Of a DNA stretch of 64,000 nt, positions 51,881 through 60,717 are shown piece after piece. A model generated the notes under the pieces. It did not search any database, was not told the DNA's origin, and worked only from the letters and a program-made list of their open reading frames with translations. The position numbers and the translations under genes were made by a program. Each line of letters opens with the position of its first letter. Within the stretch, counting starts at the first letter, position 1. This stretch comes from Cellulomonas alba (GTDB lineage: Bacteria; Actinomycetota; Actinomycetes; Actinomycetales; Cellulomonadaceae): NCBI RefSeq assembly GCF_030362835.1, contig NZ_JAUCGQ010000001.1, positions 310,001-374,000 of the forward strand, read 5' to 3'.

Positions 51881-52237
51881 TCAGACCGCGTCGGCCTCCC
51901 GCCGCGCCTTCTTCTTCTGGCGCGTGTTCCAGTCGCGGTAGCGCTGCGGGTACCCCGTGCGCTGGACGTCGTACGACGGGATGCCGAGCGAGCGCGCGAC
52001 CTCGTGCGCGGTGGGCGCGTCGGGCACACGCCGTCGCGTCCACTCGCCGTCGGTGGCGACGAGCAGCACGGTGGTCGGGTTCATCGCGTTCGCCGGCTCG
52101 ATGTACGCCTCGACGCCGACCCGCGTCGTCACGAAGTCCGACAGGTGCGCGATCGTCGCCTCGCGCGCCTCGCGCGGCGTCGCGGACTCCGCCGCCGCCG
52201 CGTCCTGGTCGCGCTTGCGCCGCGAGAACAGACCCAT
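51881..52237 (-). CDS. Conserved hypothetical protein of 118 residues
   Basis: Starts MGLFSRRKRDQDAAAAESAT, followed by a folded middle (TIAHLSDFVTTRVGVEAYIE, then TTVLLVATDGEWTRRRVPD, then AHEVARSLGIPSYDVQRTGY) and a very basic tail NTRQKKKARREADAV. I know of no function; it occurs near lpdA/pepA in related genomes. ATG 52237 lies 8 nt after TAGCCT (complement of 52246-52251). No membrane segments or cysteines are present. Confidence 0.68.
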   Translation of the reverse strand: MGLFSRRKRDQDAAAAESATPREAREATIAHLSDFVTTRVGVEAYIEPANAMNPTTVLLVATDGEWTRRRVPDAPTAHEVARSLGIPSYDVQRTGYPQRYRDWNTRQKKKARREADAV

Positions 52238-52398
52238 GACGAACGAGGCTAACCGGCGCCGCGGCCGCAGGTGAGCCGCTCGGCGACCTGTTCCGAGCGT
52301 CACAGGCTCCGACGGCGCGGTCCGGGTCGTTCCGGTGGTGCCGGGATGACAAGATGGTCGGCGAGCCCACCAGCATCGTCATCACGAGGAGTCTGCCC

Positions 52399-53784
52399 GT
52401 GGCCGACACGAACGGCACCGCTTTCGACATCGTCGTCCTGGGAGCGGGAAGTGGCGGCTACGCGACCGCGCTCCGCGCCGCCCAGCTCGGCAAGTCCGTC
52501 GCCCTCATCGAGGCCGACAAGGTCGGCGGCACCTGCCTCCACATGGGCTGCATCCCCACCAAGGCGCTGCTGCACGCGGCGGAGCTCGCCGACAACGCCC
52601 GCGAGGGCCAGCACTTCGGCGTGCACACGACGCTCGACCACATCGACATGGCGGGCGTGAACTCGTACAAGGACAACGTGATCGGCGGCCTCTACAAGGG
52701 CCTGCAGGGTCTGATCAAGTCCCGCAACATCACGGTGATCGAGGGCCTCGGCCGGCTCGTCGCCAAGGACACGGTCGAGGTCAACGGCCAGCGCGTCACC
52801 GGCGAGCACGTCGTGCTCGCGACCGGCTCGTACGCGCGATCGCTGCCGGGCCTCGACATCGGCGGCCGCGTCATCACGTCCGACCAGGCGCTGCACCTCG
52901 ACTGGGTGCCGAAGTCCGCGATCATCCTCGGCGGCGGCGTCATCGGCTCCGAGTTCGCGAGCGTGTGGAAGTCCTTCGGCGCGGACGTGACGATCATCGA
53001 GGCGCTCCCCCACCTCGTGCCCAACGAGGACGAGGCGATCTCGAAGGCGTTCGAGCGCGCGTTCCGCAAGCGCGGCATCAAGTTCAACGTCGGCGTCCGC
53101 TTCTCCGGCGTGACGCAGGACGACAGCGGCGTGCACGTCTCGCTCGAGGACGGCAAGACGTTCGACGCCGACCTCCTGCTCGTGGCCGTCGGTCGCGGCC
53201 CGCGCACGAGCGGCGTCGGCTTCGAGGAGCAGGGCATCACGCTCGACCGCGGCTTCGTCATCACCGACGAGAAGCTGCACACGGGCGTCGGCAACATCTG
53301 GGCCGTCGGCGACATCGTCCCGGGCCTCCAGCTCGCGCACCGCGGCTTCGCGCAGGGCATCTACCTCGCCGAGCAGATCGCCGGGCTGAACCCGCAGCCC
53401 ATCGTCGAGTCCGGCATCCCGCGCGTCACCTACTCCGAGCCCGAGGTCGGCTCGGTCGGCGTGACCGAGGCGCGCGCCAAGGAGATCTACGGCGCCGAGA
53501 ACGTCGAGACGCTCGAGTACAACCTCGCGGGCAACGGCAAGAGCAAGATCCTCGGCACGCAGGGCTTCATCAAGCTCGTGCGCCAGAAGGACGGCCCGGT
53601 GGTCGGCGTGCACATGATCGGTGCGCGCGTCGGCGAGCTCATCGGCGAGGGCCAGCTCATCGTCAACTGGGAGGCGTACCCCGAGGACGTCGCCGCGCTC
53701 GTGCACGCCCACCCGACGCAGAACGAGGCCCTCGGCGAGGCGCACCTGGCGCTCGCCGGCAAGCCGCTGCACGCCCACAACTGA
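52399..53784 (+). CDS. lpdA: Dihydrolipoyl dehydrogenase (E3)
   Basis: FAD- and NAD-dependent disulfide oxidoreductase of 461 residues that reoxidises lipoyl groups of 2-oxo-acid dehydrogenases. The FAD motif is [21 protein letters not shown], the redox disulfide is Cys46/Cys51 ([13 protein letters not shown]), the NAD motif is [13 protein letters not shown] and the active-site base is in [12 protein letters not shown]. The second cysteine environment (CLHMGC) is a variant of CLNVGC. GTG 52399 has GAGGAG upstream; an ATG at 52354 would add 15 residues. It is 29 bp upstream of sucB. Confidence 0.94.
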   Translation: MADTNGTAFDIVVLGAGSGGYATALRAAQLGKSVALIEADKVGGTCLHMGCIPTKALLHAAELADNAREGQHFGVHTTLDHIDMAGVNSYKDNVIGGLYKGLQGLIKSRNITVIEGLGRLVAKDTVEVNGQRVTGEHVVLATGSYARSLPGLDIGGRVITSDQALHLDWVPKSAIILGGGVIGSEFASVWKSFGADVTIIEALPHLVPNEDEAISKAFERAFRKRGIKFNVGVRFSGVTQDDSGVHVSLEDGKTFDADLLLVAVGRGPRTSGVGFEEQGITLDRGFVITDEKLHTGVGNIWAVGDIVPGLQLAHRGFAQGIYLAEQIAGLNPQPIVESGIPRVTYSEPEVGSVGVTEARAKEIYGAENVETLEYNLAGNGKSKILGTQGFIKLVRQKDGPVVGVHMIGARVGELIGEGQLIVNWEAYPEDVAALVHAHPTQNEALGEAHLALAGKPLHAHN

Positions 53785-53813
53785 GCTCAGGATCGAAGGA
53801 GACACGAGCCGAC

Positions 53814-55685
53814 ATGTCCGAGAACGTGCAGCTTCCCGCCCTGGGTGAGTCCGTCACCGAGGGAACGGTCACGCGCTGGCTGAAGAACGTGGGCGACCGC
53901 GTCGAGGTCGACGAGCCCCTGCTCGAGATCTCGACCGACAAGGTCGACACCGAGATCCCCTCGCCCTTCGCGGGCGTGCTCGAGCAGATCCTCGTCCAGG
54001 AGGACGAGACCGTCGAGGTCGGCGCGACGCTCGCGGTGATCGGCTCCGGCGACGGCGCGTCGTCCGCGCCCGCCGAGGCCGCACCTGCGGCGCCCGCGCA
54101 GGAGCAGGCCCCCGCCGAGCCGGCCCAGACCGAGCAGGCACCGGCCGAGGAGTCCGCCGCCGAGGCGGAGCCCGCGCAGCAGAGCCCTGAGGCTCACGAG
54201 GCCGCGGCCGAGGCTCCCGACGCCGAGGCGTCCGCGCCGCAGACCCCCGCCGCGGGCGGTGGCGAGGGCGAGCAGGTGACGCTCCCCGCCCTGGGCGAGT
54301 CGGTGACCGAGGGCACCGTCACCCGCTGGCTCAAGGCCGTCGGCGACGACGTCGCGGTCGACGAGCCGCTGCTCGAGATCTCGACCGACAAGGTGGACAC
54401 CGAGATCCCGTCGCCGTTCGCGGGGACGCTCCTGCAGATCCTCGTCCAGGAGGACGAGACCGCACAGGTCGGTGCTCCGCTCGCCGTGATCGGTGCCGGC
54501 GGGTCCGCTCCGGCCGCCGAGCAGGCGCCTGCCGCGGAGGCGCCCGCCGCTCCGGCCGCTGCGCAGCCCGCGCCCGTCCCGGCCCCCGTGGCCGCTCCGG
54601 TCGCCGCCGCGCCGGCACCCGAGCCGCAGACCGCGCCGGAGCCGGCACCGGCGCAGGAGGCCGAGCCCCAGGCCGCGCCCGCGCAGGCCGCGCCAGCGCA
54701 GGCCGCGCCCGCGCAGGCCGCTCCCGCCCCGGCTGCTCAGCCCGCCGCGGCGCCCTCGGCATCGGGCTCGTACCTGACCCCGCTGGTCCGCAAGCTCGCC
54801 GCCGAGAAGGGCGTCGACGTCGCGACCCTGACGGGCACGGGCGTCGGCGGCCGCATCCGCAAGGAGGACGTCCTCGAGGCGGCCGCCCAGGCGGAGGCCG
54901 CGAAGGCGGCTCCGGCCGCGCCCGCCGCGCCGGCCGCCAAGGCTCCGGCCGCGCCGGCCGTCTCGCCGCTGCGGGGCACGACCGAGAAGGCCAGCCGCCT
55001 GCGCAAGATCATCGCCGAGCGCATGGTCGAGGCGCTGCACGAGCAGGCCCAGCTCACGACGGTCGTCGAGGTCGACGTCACGAAGATCGCCCGCCTGCGG
55101 GCCCGCGCCAAGGCGGACTTCCAGGCGCGCGAGGGCGTCAACCTGACGTTCCTGCCGTTCTTCGTGCAGGCCGCGATCGAGGCGCTCAAGACCTACCCGA
55201 AGGTCAACGGCCTGCTCGAGGGCGACACCATCACGTACCACGGCCAGGAGAACGTCGGCATCGCGGTCGACACCGAGCGCGGGCTCGTCGTGCCGGTCAT
55301 CCGCGACGCGGGCGACCTCAACCTCGCAGGTCTCGCCCGCAAGATCGCCGACCTCGCGGGCCGCACGCGCGCCAACAAGGTGACGCCGGACGAGCTCTCG
55401 GGCGCGACGTTCACCGTCACCAACACGGGCTCGGGCGGCGCGATCATCGACACGCCGATCGTGCCCGGTGGCACGTCGGCGATCCTCGGCACGGGCGCGA
55501 TCGTCAAGCGGCCGGTCGTGGTCAAGGACGCGGACGGCGAGGAGGTCATCGCCATCCGGTCGATGTGCTACCTCTGCCTCTCGTACGACCACCGGCTCGT
55601 CGACGGCGCGGACGCGTCGCGGTACCTCTCCGCGGTCAAGGCCCGCCTCGAAGAGGGCGCGTTCGAGTCCGAGCTCGGCCTCTGA
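53814..55685 (+). CDS. sucB: 2-oxoglutarate/pyruvate dehydrogenase E2 (dihydrolipoamide acyltransferase) with two lipoyl domains
   Basis: E2 core enzyme of 623 residues. Two lipoyl domains (about 5-75 and 155-225) carry DKVDTE lysines Lys43 and Lys193. A peripheral-subunit-binding domain ([21 protein letters not shown]) follows near 320, and the catalytic domain ends with [10 protein letters not shown] holding the active His and Asp. Long Ala/Pro/Glu linkers join them, including repeated APAQA units. In actinobacteria this protein (DlaT) can serve both pyruvate and 2-oxoglutarate complexes. AAGGAG precedes the ATG. LipB and LipA, which make its lipoate, are encoded 4-5 kb downstream. Confidence 0.93.
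   Translation: MSENVQLPALGESVTEGTVTRWLKNVGDRVEVDEPLLEISTDKVDTEIPSPFAGVLEQILVQEDETVEVGATLAVIGSGDGASSAPAEAAPAAPAQEQAPAEPAQTEQAPAEESAAEAEPAQQSPEAHEAAAEAPDAEASAPQTPAAGGGEGEQVTLPALGESVTEGTVTRWLKAVGDDVAVDEPLLEISTDKVDTEIPSPFAGTLLQILVQEDETAQVGAPLAVIGAGGSAPAAEQAPAAEAPAAPAAAQPAPVPAPVAAPVAAAPAPEPQTAPEPAPAQEAEPQAAPAQAAPAQAAPAQAAPAPAAQPAAAPSASGSYLTPLVRKLAAEKGVDVATLTGTGVGGRIRKEDVLEAAAQAEAAKAAPAAPAAPAAKAPAAPAVSPLRGTTEKASRLRKIIAERMVEALHEQAQLTTVVEVDVTKIARLRARAKADFQAREGVNLTFLPFFVQAAIEALKTYPKVNGLLEGDTITYHGQENVGIAVDTERGLVVPVIRDAGDLNLAGLARKIADLAGRTRANKVTPDELSGATFTVTNTGSGGAIIDTPIVPGGTSAILGTGAIVKRPVVVKDADGEEVIAIRSMCYLCLSYDHRLVDGADASRYLSAVKARLEEGAFESELGL
53832..54490 (+). repeat. Duplicated lipoyl-domain coding segments, 450-bp offset
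   Basis: Bases 53832-54040 and 54282-54490 encode two lipoyl domains that are about 89% identical in protein over 70 residues, in the same frame and exactly 150 codons apart. Stretches around the lipoyl lysine are also identical or nearly so in DNA. Confidence 0.8.
54664..54735 (+). repeat. 15-bp tandem repeats in the sucB linker
   Basis: Four or more in-frame units close to GCCCGCGCAGGCCGC, coding APAQA, in the linker before the subunit-binding domain. A coding low-complexity repeat that may vary in copy number. Confidence 0.75.
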
Positions 55686-55697
55686 ACCTGCACTGAC

Positions 55698-55734
55698 CGA
55701 CGGCCCCGGGACCTGCATGGTCCCGGGGCCGTCG
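55698..55734 (+). terminator. Perfect 16-bp hairpin terminator of lpdA-sucB
   Basis: CGACGGCCCCGGGACC, loop TGCAT, GGTCCCGGGGCCGTCG, 12 nt after the sucB stop. The following 165 bp up to the epimerase gene hold only its promoter. Confidence 0.88.
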
Positions 55735-55902
55735 GCGTTCCCGGGTGCCGCGGCTCGCCCCAGGTGGAGCGCCGGCGCCCGCCGATCCCTTCACCGTGCG
55801 GCATCGACACCGTCGTCGCTGCGCGCCGAGCACGACGGCCTCGCGCAGTCGGTCCCCTCCGCCAGCAGGCGCACGCACCGCGCACGCGCCTAGGGTCGGA
55901 GC

Positions 55903-56808
55903 GTGCGGGTCGTCGTCGCGGGTGCCAGCGGGTTCATCGGGTCGCCGCTGGTCGCCGCCCTGCGGGCGCGGGGCGACGAGGTCGCGGTCCTCGTGCGACG
56001 CCCGCCACGCGCGGCGCACGAGATCGCGTGGGAGCCGGACGCCGGACGCATCGACGCCGACGCGCTGCGTGGCGTGGACGCCGTCGTGTGCCTGTCGGGT
56101 GTCAACCCGGGCTCACGGCCGCTGACGGCTGCCCGCAAGCGCCTTGTGCTGTCGTCGCGCGTCCGGACCGCCTCGCTCCTCGCCGCCACGCTCGCGGGCA
56201 TGCACGACGGTCCGCGCGCCCTGCTGCAGGCGTCCGGCATCGGCGCCTACGGCGATCGGGGCGACGACGTGCTCGACGAGCACGAACCGCTGGGCTCGAC
56301 CTTCTTCGCCGGCGTGGTGCGCGACTGGGAGGCCGCCTCCGGGCCCGCGGTCGACGCGGGCGTCCGCGTGGTCCACCTCCGCACGTCGCTCGTGCTCGGT
56401 CCGGGCGGCGGCGCGCTCGGCCGGCTGCTGCCGATCCTGCGGCTCGGACTCGGCGGGCGGCTCGGGTCGGGCCGCCAGTTCTGGCCCTGGATCACGTTGC
56501 CCGACGAGGTCGCGGCGATCGTGCACCTGCTCGGCGCGGACGTCGGCGGACCCGTGAACCTCGTGACGCACGCCGATCGGAACGCCGACGTGGTCGGCGC
56601 GCTCGCGCGCGCGTTCCACCGGCCGGCCGTCGTGCCGGTGCCCGCGTGGGCGATCCGGACTGCGCTCGGCGACTTCTCCTCCGAGGTGCTCGGGTCGGTA
56701 CGTGCGGTGCCGACCAAGCTCGAGGAGAGCGGGTTCCGGCCGCTGCACGGTGACCTGGACACCGCCGCCACCTGGGTGGCGGCGGCTCGCGCGGCGCAGC
56801 AGGGCTAG
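55903..56808 (+). CDS. TIGR01777-family NAD(P)-dependent epimerase/oxidoreductase
   Basis: A 301-residue SDR-type protein with DUF1731 C-terminus. The nucleotide motif is VVVAGASGFIGSPLVAALRARG; VVCLSGVNPGSRPLTAARKRLVLSSR and LLQASGIGAYGDRGDDVLDE are family marks, and FSSEVLGSVRAVPTKLEESGFR is the DUF1731 tail. Its substrate is unknown in all species. It corresponds to Rv2216, between dlaT and lipB. GTG 55903 lies 6 nt after TAGGGT. Its TAG stop overlaps the TAG of the convergent pseudokinase gene within a single CTAG. Confidence 0.88.
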   Translation: MRVVVAGASGFIGSPLVAALRARGDEVAVLVRRPPRAAHEIAWEPDAGRIDADALRGVDAVVCLSGVNPGSRPLTAARKRLVLSSRVRTASLLAATLAGMHDGPRALLQASGIGAYGDRGDDVLDEHEPLGSTFFAGVVRDWEAASGPAVDAGVRVVHLRTSLVLGPGGGALGRLLPILRLGLGGRLGSGRQFWPWITLPDEVAAIVHLLGADVGGPVNLVTHADRNADVVGALARAFHRPAVVPVPAWAIRTALGDFSSEVLGSVRAVPTKLEESGFRPLHGDLDTAATWVAAARAAQQG

Positions 56809-58184
56809 CGCCCGCGCACGTCCCACACGCGCCAGCCGTCGGGCGTCCGCCGCAGGTCCAGCACCACCGTCCGGGGCGGGCCCGCCGGCACCTGCGTGCG
56901 CGAGCCGTCGGACTCGACGCGCCCGTAGGCCGACGTCGCCGACGTCACGACGACCGCCGCCCAGGCGGGTCCGGGTGCGACGCTCGGACGAGCGGAGACC
57001 TGCACGCGGACGCCGTCGAGGTGCGCGGTCCCGAGCGCGCGCACGAGCGCCAGGTCGGCGGCGAGCGCCGGGCTGCCGGGCGCGTCGACGCTCGTGAGCG
57101 CCCGCGCGTCGACGGCCGCGAGCGCCGCGGCGCGCGCCTGCGTGAGCCTGACGGCGACCGTGGCCGGGTCGTCACGAGCCGGGTCGTCACGAGCCGGGTC
57201 GGCATCAACCGGACCATCGGCTCTGGTGGCCGGCACCCGGCCATCGCCCGCCCAGGCCTCGTGCGCGGCCGCGAGGCCGACGACAGCAAGGCAGACGGCG
57301 ACACCGCCGGCGACCGCCCGCCAGACGGATCGGCGGCCCGGAGCAGACCGCCGTCGGCGGCGCCGCCCGCCCTCGACCACGCGACGCTCGCGCCTCGACG
57401 CCGCCGCGGTCACGGCCTCGCGTGCCACCCGCTCGCTCGGGCCTCCCGCGCGCTCGACCACGTCGGCGGCGTCCGCCCAGGCCAGCGCGCCCGCATCGGG
57501 CGGCCCGACGGGCTCGGGCGCCGCGGCCGCGAAGCACCGTTCCACGACGGCGTCGGCCGTCACGGCGGGCGACGCGAGCAGCGCCTCGAGCTCGTCCCGC
57601 ACCGTGGCCGTCGCAGCACGTTCCGCCAGCACGTCGACGTCGGCCCCGGGCAGCACGTCGAGCACCGTCGCGAGCAGGCGGCGCAGGTCGTCGTCGGGCG
57701 AGCCGGTGGCGAGCAGCACGCGGTGCAGGTGGGTCAGCACCGGCCGTCCGTCGGGATCGACGACCACGGCGTCGGGCCCGACGGCACCGTGCGCGAGGCC
57801 CGCGCGGTGCAGTGCGGCGAGCGCGCCTGCCAGCGGCACCGTCAGCGTCACGGCCTCGCCGTCGGAGAGCGGCGGGCGCGCCGCGCGGAGCCGCGCGAGC
57901 GACGTCCCGACGACGTGCGCCACGAGGAGCCCCGACCGACCCGGGCCCAGGGGCATGACGCTCCGCACCCGCGGCAGGTGCTCGTGCGCGAGCGCGGTGA
58001 GGGCGGCGGCGCGCGCGACGACGTGCTCGTCGAACGCCAACGCCACGACGTGGAGCTCGAGAAGGTCGCCCGCGTCGTCGGCCGGAGCCACGAGCCACGC
58101 CGCCGGCCCGAGCGACCGCGCGGGCCTCAGACCCGCGGCCGTCAGCACCGCGAGCACGTCCCCCGGCACGGCGAAGGCATCCAT
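56805..58184 (-). CDS. Membrane pseudokinase-like receptor of unknown function
   Basis: A 459-residue protein. Residues 60-180 follow a Ser/Thr kinase C-lobe pattern (LTVPLAGALAALHRAGLAHGAVGPDAVVVD), but HRDxKPxN is HGAVGPDAV (132-140), DFG is replaced by THL (151-153) and no VAxK lysine is seen, so catalysis is unlikely. An Arg-rich stretch ([23 protein letters not shown]) precedes one membrane helix (288-308). A DPARDD tandem and a small folded domain (about 345-459) lie outside. ATG 58184 starts conserved sequence. It could be a signalling scaffold or a MviN/FhaA-like pseudokinase relative. Confidence 0.75.
   Translation of the reverse strand: MDAFAVPGDVLAVLTAAGLRPARSLGPAAWLVAPADDAGDLLELHVVALAFDEHVVARAAALTALAHEHLPRVRSVMPLGPGRSGLLVAHVVGTSLARLRAARPPLSDGEAVTLTVPLAGALAALHRAGLAHGAVGPDAVVVDPDGRPVLTHLHRVLLATGSPDDDLRRLLATVLDVLPGADVDVLAERAATATVRDELEALLASPAVTADAVVERCFAAAAPEPVGPPDAGALAWADAADVVERAGGPSERVAREAVTAAASRRERRVVEGGRRRRRRSAPGRRSVWRAVAGGVAVCLAVVGLAAAHEAWAGDGRVPATRADGPVDADPARDDPARDDPATVAVRLTQARAAALAAVDARALTSVDAPGSPALAADLALVRALGTAHLDGVRVQVSARPSVAPGPAWAAVVVTSATSAYGRVESDGSRTQVPAGPPRTVVLDLRRTPDGWRVWDVRGR
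57164..57200 (-). repeat. 15-bp tandem repeat in the pseudokinase linker
   Basis: GTCACGAGCCGGGTC occurs twice in tandem plus partial flanks, coding the DPARD repeat just after the membrane helix. Copy number may vary between strains. Confidence 0.7.
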
Positions 58185-58285
58185 GACGGGATCGAACCTG
58201 ATCGCTGCGCACCGCGGTGCGGCTCGTCCACAGGCACCGATCCCGTCGCACCGACCGCAAGGCGCGGGTCCACCCGGCGGAGGCC

Positions 58286-59317
58286 TCAGGCCAGGGTGAC
58301 CACGCGCCCCTGCGTCGCCGAGACCACCGCGGCGTCCAGCACGTCCGCGGTGCGGACGGCGTCTGCGGGGTCGACGGGCGGCGGACCACCGTCGGTCACC
58401 CAGCGCACGACCTCGCGGTACAGCTCGGCGTGGCCCCCGGACGGCTGCGCGACGGGCGTGCGCTCGGAGCCCCGGACGAACCACCCGACGTGCACCGGCT
58501 CGCCGGGTCGCCGGCCCTCCTCGTAGGCGTCGTCGAGCACGGCGTACGGCGTGGCCTCGCCCTCGAACGTCGTCACGAGGTACGCGCCGTGCTCACCCAG
58601 CACGCGCGTGCGCGGTCCGGGTGCCCCGACGACGGCGCCCGCCTGCAGGTGGCTGGTCACGCCCGTGCGGTGCACGAGCGCGAGGAACACGTCGTCGGTC
58701 GCCGGCGTGCTCCGCGCGTGGAGCTCGGCGTACACCGACCGCACCGCGCCGAAGAGCTGGACCGCCGAGTCGACCAGGTGGGCACCGAGGTCGAGCAGCA
58801 GGCCGCCCGCCTCCGGGTCGTTCTCCTTCCAGCGGTCCTGCGGCACCGGGCGGAACCTCTCCCACCGCCGCTCGAACCGGTGCACGCGTCCGAGCCGCCC
58901 GGACTCGATCAGCCCGCGGAGCGCGAGCTGCTCCGGGTCCCAGCGCCGGTTCTGGAACACGGTCAGCCTGCCGCCCGCGTCCGCTGCTGCCTCGACGAGG
59001 CGCCGGCACTGGGCCGCGGTCGTCGCCAGCGGCTTGTCGACGAGCACGTGCACGCCGGCCGCGAGCGCCGCCTCGACGTGGTCCACGTGGTCGCCCGTCG
59101 GGCTCGCGACCACCACGAGGTCGAGCTCGGCGGCGTGCTGCAGCAGCGTCTCGACGTCGGGCGCGACCTGAGCTGCCGGCCAGTCCTCGTGCACGGCGGC
59201 GGCGCGCGACCGCGTCACCACCCAGGCGACCTCCTGGCCCACCTCGCGCAGCAGCCGCGCGTGGATGCCGCGACCCGCCCCGCCGTACCCGACCAACCCG
59301 ATCCGCAGCGCCTCCAT
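58286..59317 (-). CDS. Gfo/Idh/MocA-family oxidoreductase
   Basis: NAD(P)-dependent dehydrogenase, 343 residues. The Rossmann start LRIGLVGYGGAGRGIHARLL, VVVASPTGDHVDHVEAALAAGVHVLVDKPLA (EKP motif as DKP, catalytic Lys) and the C-terminal sheet domain with GGLLLDLGAHLVDSAVQLFG (GxHxxD) are intact. It probably oxidises a sugar or inositol; no transporter or sugar operon is near. ATG 59317 lies 7 nt after TACGGT (complement of 59325-59330). With the pseudokinase gene it forms an accessory insertion between the epimerase and lipB. Confidence 0.9.
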   Translation of the reverse strand: MEALRIGLVGYGGAGRGIHARLLREVGQEVAWVVTRSRAAAVHEDWPAAQVAPDVETLLQHAAELDLVVVASPTGDHVDHVEAALAAGVHVLVDKPLATTAAQCRRLVEAAADAGGRLTVFQNRRWDPEQLALRGLIESGRLGRVHRFERRWERFRPVPQDRWKENDPEAGGLLLDLGAHLVDSAVQLFGAVRSVYAELHARSTPATDDVFLALVHRTGVTSHLQAGAVVGAPGPRTRVLGEHGAYLVTTFEGEATPYAVLDDAYEEGRRPGEPVHVGWFVRGSERTPVAQPSGGHAELYREVVRWVTDGGPPPVDPADAVRTADVLDAAVVSATQGRVVTLA

Positions 59318-59377
59318 ACCGGGCACCGTACCGACCGTGGCGCGGCTGGTGCCGCCGACCGGGGTTAGCCTGCCGCC

Positions 59378-60043
59378 ATGCAGTTCGACGAGCTCGACCT
59401 CGGCACGCGCCTGCTCCCCTACGTCCCGACGTGGGAGCTCCAGCGGGCGGTCCACGCCGAGGTCGCCGCCGGTGATCGGCGCGACACGGTGCTGCTCGTC
59501 GAGCACGAGAGCGTGTACACCGCCGGCAAGCGCACGGCCCAGTGGGACCGACCGGTCGACGGCACGCCCGTCGTCGACGTCGACCGCGGCGGGCGCATCA
59601 CGTGGCACGGGCCGGGCCAGCTGGTCGGGTACCCGATCGTCCGACTGGCCGAGCCCATCGACGTCGTCGCCTACGTCCGGGCGCTCGAGGAGGCGATGAT
59701 CCGCACGTGCGCCGACCTCGGGCTCGCGGCCGTGCGCGTCGAGGGCCGCTCGGGCGTGTGGTTCCCGGCCGACGAGGCGTCCGGCGGTCGGCGCGCCCGC
59801 AAGGTGGCGGCGATCGGTGTGCGCGTGTCGCGGAGCGTGACGATGCACGGCTTCGCGCTCAACTGCGAGCCGGACCTCGCCGAGTTCGACCGGATCGTGC
59901 CGTGCGGCATCGCCGACGCCGACGTCACGTCCCTCACGGCCGAGACCGGACGTCGCGTCACGATCGCCGAGGTGCTGCCGCTCGTGCGCGGGCACCTCGA
60001 GGAGACGCTGACGCCGCTGCTGGCGGCCGTCCCCGCACTCTGA
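59378..60043 (+). CDS. lipB: Octanoyl-[acyl carrier protein]:protein octanoyltransferase
   Basis: Transfers octanoate from acyl carrier protein to lipoyl domains, 221 residues. The catalytic dyad is Lys142 (ARKVAAIG) and Cys176 (IVPCGI), the same positions as in M. tuberculosis LipB. The signature [18 protein letters not shown] is complete. It supplies the LipA substrate on the E2 lysines encoded upstream. ATG 59378 lies 6 nt after TAGCCT (59366-59371), leaderless, and divergent from the Gfo/Idh gene with 60 bp between starts. Confidence 0.95.
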   Translation: MQFDELDLGTRLLPYVPTWELQRAVHAEVAAGDRRDTVLLVEHESVYTAGKRTAQWDRPVDGTPVVDVDRGGRITWHGPGQLVGYPIVRLAEPIDVVAYVRALEEAMIRTCADLGLAAVRVEGRSGVWFPADEASGGRRARKVAAIGVRVSRSVTMHGFALNCEPDLAEFDRIVPCGIADADVTSLTAETGRRVTIAEVLPLVRGHLEETLTPLLAAVPAL

Positions 60044-60065
60044 CGCCGCGCCCCCCGCCCGGGGG

Positions 60066-60560
60066 CTACCGCGTGCCGGTGAGCGCGGCGCCGATGGCCC
60101 GGGCCCACTCGCGCACCTCGTCGAGGTCGCGGAAGTCGCCCGACGGCGCGTGCGTGAGCGCGACGAGCGCCCGCTCGGTCAGGTCGAGCCCGCCCCGGTC
60201 GAGCGCGCCGACGAAGCACCGCATGTCGCGCGGCTCGATCCGCGCCGACATCGCGTCGACGTCGTCCGGGACGTCGTGCGGCACCGGCGGGTCGCCGACC
60301 GGTCCCGACCAGAACAGCCAGACCGGCCGTTCGCGCAGCTGGCCCGCCTGGCGCCGCACCAGCTCGCGCAGGCCCGCGTCGAGCCGGCCCACGTAGACCG
60401 ACGACCCGAGCACGACGGCGTCGTAGCCGGTCACGCGCTCCACGTCGTCGGGCGCGACGCGGTCGACGTCCAGCCCGGCGGCAGCGAGCTCCTCGACAAC
60501 CAGGTCACCCATCTCGGCCGTCGCACCGTGGCGCGACGCGACCGACACCAGCACGGTCAT
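60066..60560 (-). CDS. Flavodoxin-domain protein (HemG/menaquinone-type)
   Basis: A 164-residue flavodoxin fold. The FMN phosphate loop is VLVSVASRHGATAEM (in place of TxTGxT), YDAVVLGSSVYVGRL and WLFWSGPVG are the further FMN-side strands. The RDMRCFVGALDRGGLDLTERALV end matches protoporphyrinogen-oxidase-like (HemG) flavodoxins. The electron partner is unknown. GGGGGAT precedes the ATG. It interrupts the usual lipB-lipA pair on the opposite strand. Confidence 0.83.
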   Translation of the reverse strand: MTVLVSVASRHGATAEMGDLVVEELAAAGLDVDRVAPDDVERVTGYDAVVLGSSVYVGRLDAGLRELVRRQAGQLRERPVWLFWSGPVGDPPVPHDVPDDVDAMSARIEPRDMRCFVGALDRGGLDLTERALVALTHAPSGDFRDLDEVREWARAIGAALTGTR

Positions 60561-60717
60561 GGCATCCCCCGTCCCGTTCGCCGGAACCCTCGACCGCTCC
60601 AGCGTCCCCCCGGCGGGCGCCACCGCTCGCGGGACCGAGGTCCCCTCGCGCGACGTGTGACGCGCGCCTCGGCGCTCGCCGCGGCCACCACCGCGACGCG
60701 CGGTTACTCTGACGGAC

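Noticed and set aside
52965..55685. A 906-codon open frame that would fuse unknown sequence to the E2 protein
   Set aside because: The first part is an out-of-frame reading of lpdA. E2 starts at 53814 with AAGGAG and the family start [13 protein letters not shown].
60050..60066. Terminator between lipB and the flavodoxin gene
   Set aside because: GCCCCC/GGGGGC is only 6 bp and overlaps the flavodoxin stop codon; not convincing.
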